From positions 1-64,000 of the forward strand of contig NZ_MUIO01000021.1 in assembly GCF_002087235.1 (NCBI RefSeq): 64,000 bases of DNA. The letters are read 5' to 3'. Made by a program: the position numbers and the translations under genes. Shown piece by piece: positions 34,143 to 42,445 of the stretch. The DNA comes from Pseudomonas floridensis. GTDB taxonomy: Bacteria; Pseudomonadota; Gammaproteobacteria; Pseudomonadales; Pseudomonadaceae. The notes beneath the pieces were generated by a model. The model had not been told where the DNA came from, ran no database searches, and saw only the letters and a list, made by a program, of their open reading frames with translations. Position 1 is the first letter of the stretch. Every line of letters begins with the position of its first letter.

Positions 34143-35633
34143 ATGCAGCTTCGACCCTACCAACAACAGCAGGATTTTGAACTCCGCAAAGGCATAAGCC
34201 TTGGCGCGATCATTCAGATGCTGATGAGTCCCACGGGCTCCGGTAAGACAGAGGTGGCCAAGCACATCATTGCCGGTGCGCAGGCGAAGAACCGCAGGGC
34301 CTGGTTCATCGTCGACAGCGTGAAGCTGCTCGATCAGACGCTTGAGCGGTTCTACAAAGATGGATTGGTCGCCGGTGCAATTCAGTCAGACCATCCCTGC
34401 ACTGACTATCGAAAGCCCATCCAGGTCGCAACGATCCAGAGCTTGCGTCCGCGCCTCGATTACATGCTCAACCATCACAAACCTCACCTTGTTCTCATTG
34501 ACGAGGCACATGTCATCCATGAAGCCCATATCGAGCTGATCACGTGGTGCCGCCGGAACAAGGTGCCTGTGATAGGGCTGAGTGCAACCCCATGGCGGCG
34601 GGGCCTTGGGCGCATCTTTGACAGGCTAATCAATTGCATCTCCCTTTCTGAGCTGACAGACCAAGGCTTCCTTGTACCTACACAGTGCTACGCGCCCTCC
34701 GTGCCTTCTCTGAAGGGGGTGAGCACGAAGCCGAATGGTGACTGGATCGAGGACGAGCTTGCCACGGTCATGGGTGACGCCAAGCTGCTTGGTGACGTGG
34801 TAACGCACTGGAAAGAACTGGGTGAAAACCGCAAAACAATGGTTTTCGCCTGCAACGTCCAGCACTCCAAGAAGCTCGCTGCTGAGTTTCAAAAAGCTGG
34901 GGTGGCCGCAGCCCATATCGATGGTTATATGCTACCGCATGAGACCGAAGAGATCTTGCGCCAGTACAAAGCGGGCAAGATAAGGGTCTTGGTCTCAGTG
35001 GCTATGCTGATCAAGGGGTTTGATGACCCCTCGACCAGTTGCCTCGTGATAGCGCGGCCTACGAAGTCCCTGATGCTTCACTACCAGATGATTGGCCGCG
35101 GGCTGCGACTCTCGCCTGAAACTGGAAAAATCGACTGCATTATCATTGACCACTCCGGGAACCTCTTGCTTAACGGGAAGCCAACGGACGAGGTGCCCGA
35201 CGCCATGGACAATGGGGAAGGGGAGCGTCTTGACCGCCGCCCGCAGGACAAAGGCGATCAGGAGAAAAAAACCAAGCCATGTCCGAAGTGCAGCTTTGTT
35301 TTCAGCGGATTGCTCTGTCCGAAGTGTGGCAATGAAATCGTGATACCGGATGGGGTGGCGGTGGCCACCGGCAAACTGGTGAAGCTAGACGATCGACGCA
35401 AAGTGCTCGGGCCGACCAGTAAACAGCACACTTTCTGTGAGCTGCTTGGGTACGCCCGTGAGACCGGCAAAAAAGACGGGTGGGCTCAGTACGCATACCA
35501 GGCATACATGAAAGAGCTGCCAGATCGCGCATGGATCGGTACCGTGCAACCCAAACCACCGAGCGAAGACATGAAAAGCTGGGTGAAGGGCTATAACGTC
35601 CGTCGCGCCAAAAGCAAACGCCGATTCGGGTGA
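34143..35633 (+). CDS. DEAH-box SF2 helicase with zinc ribbon
   Basis: 496 residues. SF2 motifs in order: I SPTGSGKTEVA, II VLIDEAHVI, III GLSATPWRR, V LIKGFDDP and VI QMIGRGLRL. After residue 375 a two-CxxC zinc ribbon (PCPKCSFVFSGLLCPKCG) is inserted, followed by a C-terminal helical domain. It resembles SSL2/phage-type helicases. CTTGGGTT at 34085-34092 lies 51 bp before the start. Likely plasmid replication or repair. Confidence 0.88.
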   Translation: MQLRPYQQQQDFELRKGISLGAIIQMLMSPTGSGKTEVAKHIIAGAQAKNRRAWFIVDSVKLLDQTLERFYKDGLVAGAIQSDHPCTDYRKPIQVATIQSLRPRLDYMLNHHKPHLVLIDEAHVIHEAHIELITWCRRNKVPVIGLSATPWRRGLGRIFDRLINCISLSELTDQGFLVPTQCYAPSVPSLKGVSTKPNGDWIEDELATVMGDAKLLGDVVTHWKELGENRKTMVFACNVQHSKKLAAEFQKAGVAAAHIDGYMLPHETEEILRQYKAGKIRVLVSVAMLIKGFDDPSTSCLVIARPTKSLMLHYQMIGRGLRLSPETGKIDCIIIDHSGNLLLNGKPTDEVPDAMDNGEGERLDRRPQDKGDQEKKTKPCPKCSFVFSGLLCPKCGNEIVIPDGVAVATGKLVKLDDRRKVLGPTSKQHTFCELLGYARETGKKDGWAQYAYQAYMKELPDRAWIGTVQPKPPSEDMKSWVKGYNVRRAKSKRRFG

Positions 35634-35728
35634 GCCGGTGGCTTGGGATTATCCAGAGCCATGTTTCAATGCTTTCAGCTGGGACTCAACACCCATGCGA
35701 CTTTTCAACAACCAAGGAGTAAAAGCGA

Positions 35729-36004
35729 ATGAATCGTCAAGAACTCGTCAAAGCGATTGCCGACGAAAGCGGGCACAGTCAGTCAACCGTGGGAGAGGTG
35801 CTGAATAGCCTTATCTCGACGGTTCAAAATGTCGTTGCCGGCGGCGACAAGGTTAGCCTCGTGGGCTTTGGTACTTTCGAGTCAACCAAGCAGGCCGAGC
35901 GTCAGGGCCGTAATCCGTCTACCGGGGCTCCGATCACCATCGCTGCCTCGATCAAGCCAAAGTTCACCCCTGGCAAGTCCTTCAAGGAACGCGTCAACCA
36001 GTAA
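35729..36004 (+). CDS. HU-family DNA-binding protein
   Basis: 91 residues, full length. MNRQELVKAIADESGHSQS, GFGTFESTKQAERQGRNP (beta arm) and KFTPGKSFKERVNQ identify HU. It bends DNA and compacts the plasmid. SD AAGGAG. TTGGGATT (35642-35650) lies 79 bp upstream. A GC hairpin at 36013-36034 follows but lacks a T-run. Confidence 0.93.
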   Translation: MNRQELVKAIADESGHSQSTVGEVLNSLISTVQNVVAGGDKVSLVGFGTFESTKQAERQGRNPSTGAPITIAASIKPKFTPGKSFKERVNQ

Positions 36005-36124
36005 ACCCCCTCCAGCCGCCCCGATCTGGGGCGGCGTCTGCGTAATTCAGACCAAAAAACCGCCAGAAACCAGACCTTTCCCCACGACCTGCATGAAACG
36101 ATCTTCTCACCTAAGGAGACTCAC

Positions 36125-36577
36125 ATGCCCAGCGAAAAACATCCTCCGGCAAAACGCCGATCACCACTCATCGACTATCTGGCAGGCATCAGCTCGCACG
36201 CGGCCATGATCCTGACGTTCAGGCACAGCGGCGAAGAGCTGCGATCGATATCCAGTCGTCACGCTGCCGGATTGATGGCAGTAGCGGTTGGCATGATCGT
36301 CGTCTGTACCCACTTCGCCCCAAGCTCCAGCTCCACGCATAGCTTGGTGTCTTGCGCACTATTTGCCCTTCTCATCGCAGCGGCCTTACGCACCTTCGGA
36401 ATCCATGCCGTTGCAGGGTATGCGACGTTCCTGGTGGTGACAGAGCCAGTAGCCTTGGTTGTTCGCCATCTCCCAATGGGCGACCTGATTGATGCCGTGT
36501 TTTCGTTCTGGTGCTTAGCAGCGCTGTCTGTCTACGGCGGCAAATGTGCAAAAAACAGAATGGAGTCGCCTCAATGA
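36125..36577 (+). CDS. Membrane protein, function unknown
   Basis: 150 residues. Four predicted helices between about residues 50 and 140 (AGLMAVAVGMIVVCTHF, CALFALLIAAALRTFGI, GYATFLVVTEPVALVV, LIDAVFSFWCLAALSVY). SD AAGGAG. It overlaps the helicase gene by 4 bp (ATGA), so expression is coupled. Confidence 0.65.
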   Translation: MPSEKHPPAKRRSPLIDYLAGISSHAAMILTFRHSGEELRSISSRHAAGLMAVAVGMIVVCTHFAPSSSSTHSLVSCALFALLIAAALRTFGIHAVAGYATFLVVTEPVALVVRHLPMGDLIDAVFSFWCLAALSVYGGKCAKNRMESPQ

Positions 36578-38040
36578 AGTCGACCGCAGAACAGCTCCCC
36601 ATCATCGAATACCAAGGGGACCATCTGGTGGTGAAGGCCTATGCCGGGTGCGGCAAGACGACAACGCTTGTTGCCTATGCCAAACATCACAGCCACTTGC
36701 GCATGCTCTATCTTGCGTACAACCGCGCTATCCGGGATGAAGGCGCGGAAAAGTTTCCGAAAAACGTAGTGTGCAAGACATCCCACCAGTTGGCCTGGCC
36801 TCAGTTTGGCCGACACTATCAGCACAAACTCGGGAATATCCGTCTGACGGATGCTGCCGGGCTCCTCAAAACACGGAAGTGGGGAGATGTTCGAGACGCT
36901 ATCGCTGTGCTCAATGCCTACCTTTCGAGCGCTGACGAAAACATCAGTGAGGCGCATTATTTTGCTGCGCTCAGCGAGGAAGAGGTCGCGGAGCACGGAG
37001 CAGACCACTTAGATCGGACGATCGCTTCTGCCCAGACACTCTGGGAGGAGATGATCGATACCGAGAGTAAATTTCCCTGTCAGCATGACGCGTACTTGAA
37101 GCTCTACCAGCTCAGTAATCCCCGACTGCCGTATGACGTGATCCTTTTCGATGAGGCTCAGGACAGTAACCCCGTGACCGCCTCCCTGGTTGCTGGTCAG
37201 AAGGCGAGGAAGATATTTGTCGGCGACAAATGGCAGCAGATCTACCGTTGGCGAGGAGCTGAGAACGCGCTTGATACGCAGATTGTGCAGGGCGCGGCGT
37301 CGATGTTCTTGACCAACTCTTTCAGGTTCGGGCCGATGATTGCCGGCGTAGCCAATGCGATCCTCAAACAGCAAGGGGAAACACGTCCCCTGGTTGGGTA
37401 TGGTGCCCGCGACAAAGTGACGACATCGCTGCCCTCAGGATGCAACCACTACACCGTGCTCAACCGCACGGTGATTGGCGTGATCATGACGGCCATTGAT
37501 GCTGTATCTGACGGCCAGGTTGTCTACTGGAACGGGGGGATTGAGGCATACCAAATCTCCGACCTCGAGGATGTTTACCATCTGAAGGTTGGCCGCAAGG
37601 ATGAAATCCGCAACAAGCGCCTTTTCGGGCAGTTCAGCGACTTCGGAGGGTTTGCGGAAGCGGCAGAAGAGTCGAAGGATGCCGAGATGAATCGGATGCT
37701 CAGGATACTCAAGGAGCACAACGACATCCCGAAGTTGATCGCTGCTCTTCGCCGAAACTCAACAGATGATCCTCTTGATGCCGATGTGATTGTGAGCACC
37801 TGCCACCGCTCAAAGGGGCTGGAATGGGATGTGGTGGTCTTGGAAGAAGATTTCCCAGACATCTTCGACGAAGAGAAAATCACCCCAGATCAGCGGATTG
37901 ATGAGCTGAATCTGCTCTATGTTGCAGCCACAAGGGCAAAGAAGGTGCTGGTGATCAACAGCATCACCCAGGTCGTGATCCAAAAAAGTCATGCCGAGGC
38001 TAAGCGGGAGATGGAAGCGGCAGCGGGGCAGCGCGCATGA
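36574..38040 (+). CDS. UvrD/Rep-like SF1 helicase (second copy)
   Basis: 488 residues from ATG 36574. Walker A AYAGCGKTTTLVAYA, Walker B LFDEAQDSNP, then SFRFGPMIAG, STCHRSKGLEWDVVVLEEDF and NLLYVAATRAKKVL. Side by side with the helicase at 7256 it shares CKT(A/S)HQLA, the NIRLTDAA and ADE(N/D)I blocks and the whole C-terminus, so the two are clear paralogues on one replicon. It overlaps both neighbours by 4 bp, a tight three-gene operon. Confidence 0.9.
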   Translation: MKSTAEQLPIIEYQGDHLVVKAYAGCGKTTTLVAYAKHHSHLRMLYLAYNRAIRDEGAEKFPKNVVCKTSHQLAWPQFGRHYQHKLGNIRLTDAAGLLKTRKWGDVRDAIAVLNAYLSSADENISEAHYFAALSEEEVAEHGADHLDRTIASAQTLWEEMIDTESKFPCQHDAYLKLYQLSNPRLPYDVILFDEAQDSNPVTASLVAGQKARKIFVGDKWQQIYRWRGAENALDTQIVQGAASMFLTNSFRFGPMIAGVANAILKQQGETRPLVGYGARDKVTTSLPSGCNHYTVLNRTVIGVIMTAIDAVSDGQVVYWNGGIEAYQISDLEDVYHLKVGRKDEIRNKRLFGQFSDFGGFAEAAEESKDAEMNRMLRILKEHNDIPKLIAALRRNSTDDPLDADVIVSTCHRSKGLEWDVVVLEEDFPDIFDEEKITPDQRIDELNLLYVAATRAKKVLVINSITQVVIQKSHAEAKREMEAAAGQRA

Positions 38041-38840
38041 TCTACCTCTACCTTGCGCTTTTGCTTGTGCCGACCGGCGCGATTTTTGTTTGGGGTAAGC
38101 TGGTCTCACAGTTTTCGGTAAAGACGTGGATCGTCTATCGGAACACTGGAATCATCGGCGGGCCTGTACATGAGATGGCGCACGCGATTGCATGCCTGCT
38201 CTTCGGCCTGCGAATCAGGAAGCTTGCCCTATTCGCACCGGATGCAATCACTGGGCAGCTGGGCTACGTCGAGTTTTCCTACAGCCCGTTTTCTCTGCGC
38301 CACTCGATTGGTCTACTTGTTCAGGGCATAGCGCCCTTGTTGGCCGGGGGCGCAATCGCCGTTCTCTCCCTCGGAACATCACACGAACAGGGCCTTCCCG
38401 ACCAAGGATTGGTGCCGTTGGTTGTCTGGATCGGCGCTGTAGCCACCGGTTCTGTTACCGCGATCGTCGACTTGGGTACTGGCTCATTGCAGGGGTTTGC
38501 TCTGGCATTGCTCGTCCTGGTTATCTCGATGCACGCGATTCCAAGTACAGCCGATATCGCCCTGGGTCTCAAGGGCTTTGCCATCATCGCGGTCGCTTTC
38601 GGAGGCTTGGTCTTCTTGCTTCAGATGATCCCATTCCAGGGAGAAGGCGTTGCAATGGCGTTTATCATCAAGGCTGCGGATTTTGTGGCGGGTTATCTCG
38701 AGATCGGTATGTGGCATGTGCTCAACGGTGCAGTAACGGTGGTGACGTTATCTGTAGTTGCTAGTGTAGTGCTGATCCTTCTCCCAGCATTTTATTTCCA
38801 CCTCAAGTCCTTTTGGGATGGAGCCCGTGGCCATGTATAG
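38037..38840 (+). CDS. Polytopic membrane protein with HExxH motif (M50-like)
   Basis: 267 residues, about seven predicted helices. GGPVHEMAHAIACLLFG in helix 2 carries HExxH as in site-2 metalloproteases; the second-metal-ligand motif (NPDG-like) of M50 is not evident. It overlaps the helicase stop (ATGA). A helicase-linked membrane metalloprotease is unusual; a fold relative without activity is equally possible. Confidence 0.7.
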   Translation: MIYLYLALLLVPTGAIFVWGKLVSQFSVKTWIVYRNTGIIGGPVHEMAHAIACLLFGLRIRKLALFAPDAITGQLGYVEFSYSPFSLRHSIGLLVQGIAPLLAGGAIAVLSLGTSHEQGLPDQGLVPLVVWIGAVATGSVTAIVDLGTGSLQGFALALLVLVISMHAIPSTADIALGLKGFAIIAVAFGGLVFLLQMIPFQGEGVAMAFIIKAADFVAGYLEIGMWHVLNGAVTVVTLSVVASVVLILLPAFYFHLKSFWDGARGHV

Positions 38841-39165
38841 AAACCCAAAGTGGGCTAAGGTTTCGTACCCTTACGGGGCGGAATTTAGGGGTTCCAAGCT
38901 GCTGGAGTGTGGGAAAATGTCGGGACTGAGTTGGGATTTCGACCATCGCCGTTATCCTCCGAACATATTTTCATGAGTGGCCTGCTGGCACGCTGATTAA
39001 AGCACCATCATGGCCTTGCGTTTCCGGCAACCCGTGAGACGCTGGCTCCTTAACGAACACCAAGGAAAACGCTCGGCAGCACCCCAAGCCCCGGCCCTCA
39101 AAAGCCGGGGCCGAGGCAGTAGAAGGACGCCCATTTGGCGTCTGCTCAGACGAGGGATAACCAGA
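38841..39165. other. Intergenic region before the Tn7-like element
   Basis: No gene. It holds TTGGGATTTC (38931-38940), a variant of the shared motif with no gene now downstream; a 7-codon open frame at 38972; and two hairpins, GCCCCGGC/GCCGGGGC at about 39090-39113 and GACGCC/GGCGTC at about 39127-39142. The original downstream gene may have been displaced by the transposon. Confidence 0.5.
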
Positions 39166-39177
39166 TGATGGTTTTCA

Positions 39178-39234
39178 ACAATAAAGATTGACACAAAACA
39201 ATAAAGTTTGACACGCATGAACATAGATTGACAC
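39178..39234 (+). repeat. TnsB-binding-type repeats at transposon end
   Basis: ACAATAAAGATTGACAC (39178-39194), ACAATAAAGTTTGACAC (39198-39214) and a third, ...ACATAGATTGACAC (to 39234), spaced exactly 20 bp. ACAATAAAG is also the core of the TnsB sites in Tn7 ends. They lie just outside the tnsA promoter region, as at the Tn7 right end. Confidence 0.85.
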
Positions 39235-39242
39235 AAGGCTCA

Positions 39243-39268
39243 AACCCCCGTATCTACGGGGGTTTTCC
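39243..39268 (+). terminator. Terminator inside the transposon end
   Basis: AACCCCCGTatctACGGGGGTT followed by a T-rich stretch. It may stop transcription from the host replicon from entering tnsA. Confidence 0.75.
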
Positions 39269-39425
39269 TTTCCAGGCTTTCCCTTTGGTCTGGATTCATC
39301 GCTTCAACTTTCAGCGGGTGTAGTCTGGAAAATGTTTTGAATGCGGCCGCTTTGGCGGTCGTGTCCTTCTACGACTTTTTCTCGACGCGAGGTGAAGCGG
39401 TCCGCATCGACTGAGGAGGCGTGGG

Positions 39426-40280
39426 TTGCGAGGTCGTAAATTTGCATCACAGCAGGACATTGAACGGCACATTGCAAATGGATTTGGCGAAGGCGCCGGG
39501 GCAAGCTACGTGCCTTGGCTGCGGGTACAAGATGTCCCGTCGATAGGTCGTTCGCACAAGATTCAAGGTGTGAAGATCGAGAGGATTCATCACCTCCTGT
39601 CAGATCTCGAGCGTTCCTACTTCCTTGTGTGTGAATTTTCTGAAGACGTCGTGGATATCCGGGAGCAATACCCTTTACTACCCACAGAGCGTGCGCAAGC
39701 GATAGCGTCGGCGATCGATGTACGCTATCCAAGATACCCTAGAACAACACTGCCTTATGTGATGACAACAGACTTCCTGTTAACTGTTAAGGACCCGAGC
39801 GGAAACTTCAAATCGGTAGCTAGGACGGTGAAATATCGTTCCGATTTAATTGGCAACGGAAGTAAAAGAACGCTTGAAAAACTTGAAATTGAAAAGCGTT
39901 TTTGGGAAAGCCAAGGTGTTGATTGGAAAATCGTAACAGACGAGTTTTTTACACGAGATTTGATTAAAAATCTTGGACTAATCAGGAGGTACTCGAAGCT
40001 CTCTCGTGATTTAATGAAAGCGCCGTTGCATTCGAATTTTATCGAGTGCCTTGTAAACAGCCGGGAATATTCGTGGACCTTGGCCACCTGTCTAAGAAAA
40101 ACAGCATCACTTCTGTCCATTTCCTATATAGACGCTCAAGCAATTTTCTTTCATCTGGTTTGGAACAAGATACTGAAAATCGATTTGGTTAACACTCCTC
40201 TCCACCTTACTGGTCTAGTTCCTGGCTTCGAAGTTTCACCGAGCCCTGTCCAAGTATCGTTGAAGGAGAAAATGTCATGA
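39426..40280 (+). CDS. tnsA: Tn7-like endonuclease TnsA
   Basis: 284 residues from TTG 39426 (SD GGAGG with good spacing; Tn7 TnsA has 273). Restriction-endonuclease-like active-site residues line up with Tn7 E63/D114/K132: E62 in SDLERSYF, D116 in MTTDFLL and K136 in RTVKYRSDL. TnsA cuts the 5' ends of the element, making transposition cut-and-paste rather than copy-in. It overlaps tnsB by 4 bp. Base composition is more AT-rich than the plasmid backbone. Confidence 0.9.
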   Translation: MRGRKFASQQDIERHIANGFGEGAGASYVPWLRVQDVPSIGRSHKIQGVKIERIHHLLSDLERSYFLVCEFSEDVVDIREQYPLLPTERAQAIASAIDVRYPRYPRTTLPYVMTTDFLLTVKDPSGNFKSVARTVKYRSDLIGNGSKRTLEKLEIEKRFWESQGVDWKIVTDEFFTRDLIKNLGLIRRYSKLSRDLMKAPLHSNFIECLVNSREYSWTLATCLRKTASLLSISYIDAQAIFFHLVWNKILKIDLVNTPLHLTGLVPGFEVSPSPVQVSLKEKMS

Positions 40281-42445
40281 CTGTTCTCGTTAATGACGTT
40301 TTCGAGCCTGTAACCGATCTGTCGGTCATTGCTACGATAGCCAGGCTCCTTTACCAGGATGAAACGCATGACTTAGCAGTTTTGATGGATCTAGCTGACC
40401 CACCCCGGCAGCCCTACGCGGTTGGTCTGGAGGAGCTGCGTCGCTCGATAGCGTCTGGTCACACCAACCCAGCAGCCATCACCACGCCCGAGTTTATGCT
40501 TGTGCTTGAGGAACAGTTGGATGAGAGAGCCAAGCAAGGCCGGGACGAAAAGTGGGCCGTCATCGCCCCTCTATTAGATCCTGAATACCCGGGACAAATA
40601 TTTGTACGAGGTGAGTTAGGCCGGCTTGTTAGCAGACGGGCGTCAGAGCTCGGAATCCAGCGGAAAACGATCTATCGGCTTCTTTACCGATATTGGTTTT
40701 ATGGTCAAGTTCGCAACTCATTGCTTAATAATTATACGGCGGTAGGTGTTGCCGATAGAAAATATGATCCGAGCAGGCCACCAGGGCGAAAGCCTAAATT
40801 TCAAGGCGTTCTTACTTCGCCTTCCAAGATGCTCAGTGCGGTTGATAAACGATGCATCCGTGTTGGATATGCTCTTTATGTAAGAGATAAAAAATCTTCC
40901 ATTTCGAGCGCATATGACGAAATGTTGAGACGATTTTACTCAGTCCGAGACATCTCTAAAAACAGTGAAGAAGAGCTTCGTTTGTTGCCTGGTTCAGAAC
41001 TCCCCAGCTTGAGGCAGTTCCAATATTGGGGACAGATTTTTTTCGACGAGATTGCAACCGAGCGTGGCCGTAAAGGATTGAGGAGATGGTTAAAGGACTG
41101 CCGTCCGCTTTCAGGTACCGTTCGCGATTGGCTGCGTGGACCCTGTCATCAGTTCGAGATCGACGCGACTATTGCCGATATTTATTTGGTCAACAGCTAC
41201 TCCAGGCGGATGCTCATTGGCCGGCCCGTAGTGTATATCGTTGTGGATAGCTTCTCCGGAATGATTGCTGGTCTCTATGTAGGATTGGAGGGCCCTAGTT
41301 GGAATGGGGCCAGGCAAGCGCTGTTCAACGCGTTTACCTCCAAAGTCGAGTTCTGCGCTCAGAACGGCGTCGAAATCAATGCAGATGATTGGAATTGTCA
41401 CCACCTGCCCCACCAGATTTACGCCGACAGAGGAGAGATGCTGTCACTCGCAGCAGAGGGGCTATCGTCAGGATTGGGAATTGAGATGGGCACTGCTCCG
41501 CCTTATCGGCCGGATTGGAAGCCTATGGTGGAAAGTCGGTTTGGCATTTTGAATGATTTGACGGGTATCAGATGGCTACCTGGCGGGGTAGCAGCGCGAG
41601 ACAAAGAGCGAGGCGAGCGAGATTACCGGCTCGATGCCACGCTGAATCTCAAAGAGTTCACCCAAATCCTCATCAAGTGCGTACTCCACTATAACGGGCA
41701 CCATCGACAGCCTGAACGACTGACGCAGGCGATGATGAATGACGGCGTTGAACCTACACCCAACGGGATATGGAATTGGGCCTGCGACAACGACCTGATC
41801 GAATCCAACAAACGTCCTGACGAGCTGGTTTACCTCCATCTCTTGCCTCGCGAGCGCGCGACCGTTCAAAAGGGTGGGGTTATGTTTCGCGGCATGCACT
41901 ACGTGTGTGATATGGCCATAGAAAAAGATTGGTTTGCCAAGGCTCGCAAAGGGGGCGTTTGGTCAATAGAGTGTTGGTTCGATCCGAACTCGGCGGCACA
42001 CATTTGGATTCAGGGAGAGGCCAAGCAGTTTATCCGTTGTGATCTTCGACGATCGGATGCCGGTTACGCGAATTACCGCTCGGACGAGATTTTTGATCTG
42101 CTCGAAGCCTATCGCCAAAAACCGCCTACTCGCCGGCGAGCCGAGCTGGAAAGCCGTGTGCAGCTTAGCGATCAGGTCCACCAGATCATCAGTCATGCAC
42201 TCGCAGAACGAAAACTGGAACCTGCTCCGCCCACCAAGGCAGAGGCCACTGGAAACATCCGCGAGAACCGCGCAGAAGAACGTCTCCGTGAGCGTGAAAA
42301 TGCGGTTGTTCCTGAAGGCGTTAGGGCGGAGCCAGCTTCACTTCAATCTGAATTGACACCGAAAGCGCATGATTCATATGCCGGCGAGCGGACTGCGCAG
42401 GTTATCGATTTGCTCAAAAGAATTCGGCCAGGACAGGCAAAATGA
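40277..42445 (+). CDS. tnsB: Tn7-like transposase TnsB
   Basis: 722 residues (Tn7 TnsB 702). The integrase-fold core has D296 (FEIDATIAD), D384 (IYADRGEM) and E419 (PMVESRFG), the last two exactly 35 apart as DD(35)E. An N-terminal HTH (RASELGIQRKTIYRLLYRYW) binds the end repeats. It joins the 3' ends to target DNA with TnsA and is recruited by TnsC through its C-terminus. Stop overlaps tnsC ATG. Confidence 0.93.
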   Translation: MTVLVNDVFEPVTDLSVIATIARLLYQDETHDLAVLMDLADPPRQPYAVGLEELRRSIASGHTNPAAITTPEFMLVLEEQLDERAKQGRDEKWAVIAPLLDPEYPGQIFVRGELGRLVSRRASELGIQRKTIYRLLYRYWFYGQVRNSLLNNYTAVGVADRKYDPSRPPGRKPKFQGVLTSPSKMLSAVDKRCIRVGYALYVRDKKSSISSAYDEMLRRFYSVRDISKNSEEELRLLPGSELPSLRQFQYWGQIFFDEIATERGRKGLRRWLKDCRPLSGTVRDWLRGPCHQFEIDATIADIYLVNSYSRRMLIGRPVVYIVVDSFSGMIAGLYVGLEGPSWNGARQALFNAFTSKVEFCAQNGVEINADDWNCHHLPHQIYADRGEMLSLAAEGLSSGLGIEMGTAPPYRPDWKPMVESRFGILNDLTGIRWLPGGVAARDKERGERDYRLDATLNLKEFTQILIKCVLHYNGHHRQPERLTQAMMNDGVEPTPNGIWNWACDNDLIESNKRPDELVYLHLLPRERATVQKGGVMFRGMHYVCDMAIEKDWFAKARKGGVWSIECWFDPNSAAHIWIQGEAKQFIRCDLRRSDAGYANYRSDEIFDLLEAYRQKPPTRRRAELESRVQLSDQVHQIISHALAERKLEPAPPTKAEATGNIRENRAEERLRERENAVVPEGVRAEPASLQSELTPKAHDSYAGERTAQVIDLLKRIRPGQAK

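Noticed and set aside
39085..39145. Hairpins before the Tn7-like end as a tRNA or attachment gene
   Set aside because: No cloverleaf or anticodon arm could be built; they are two simple hairpins.
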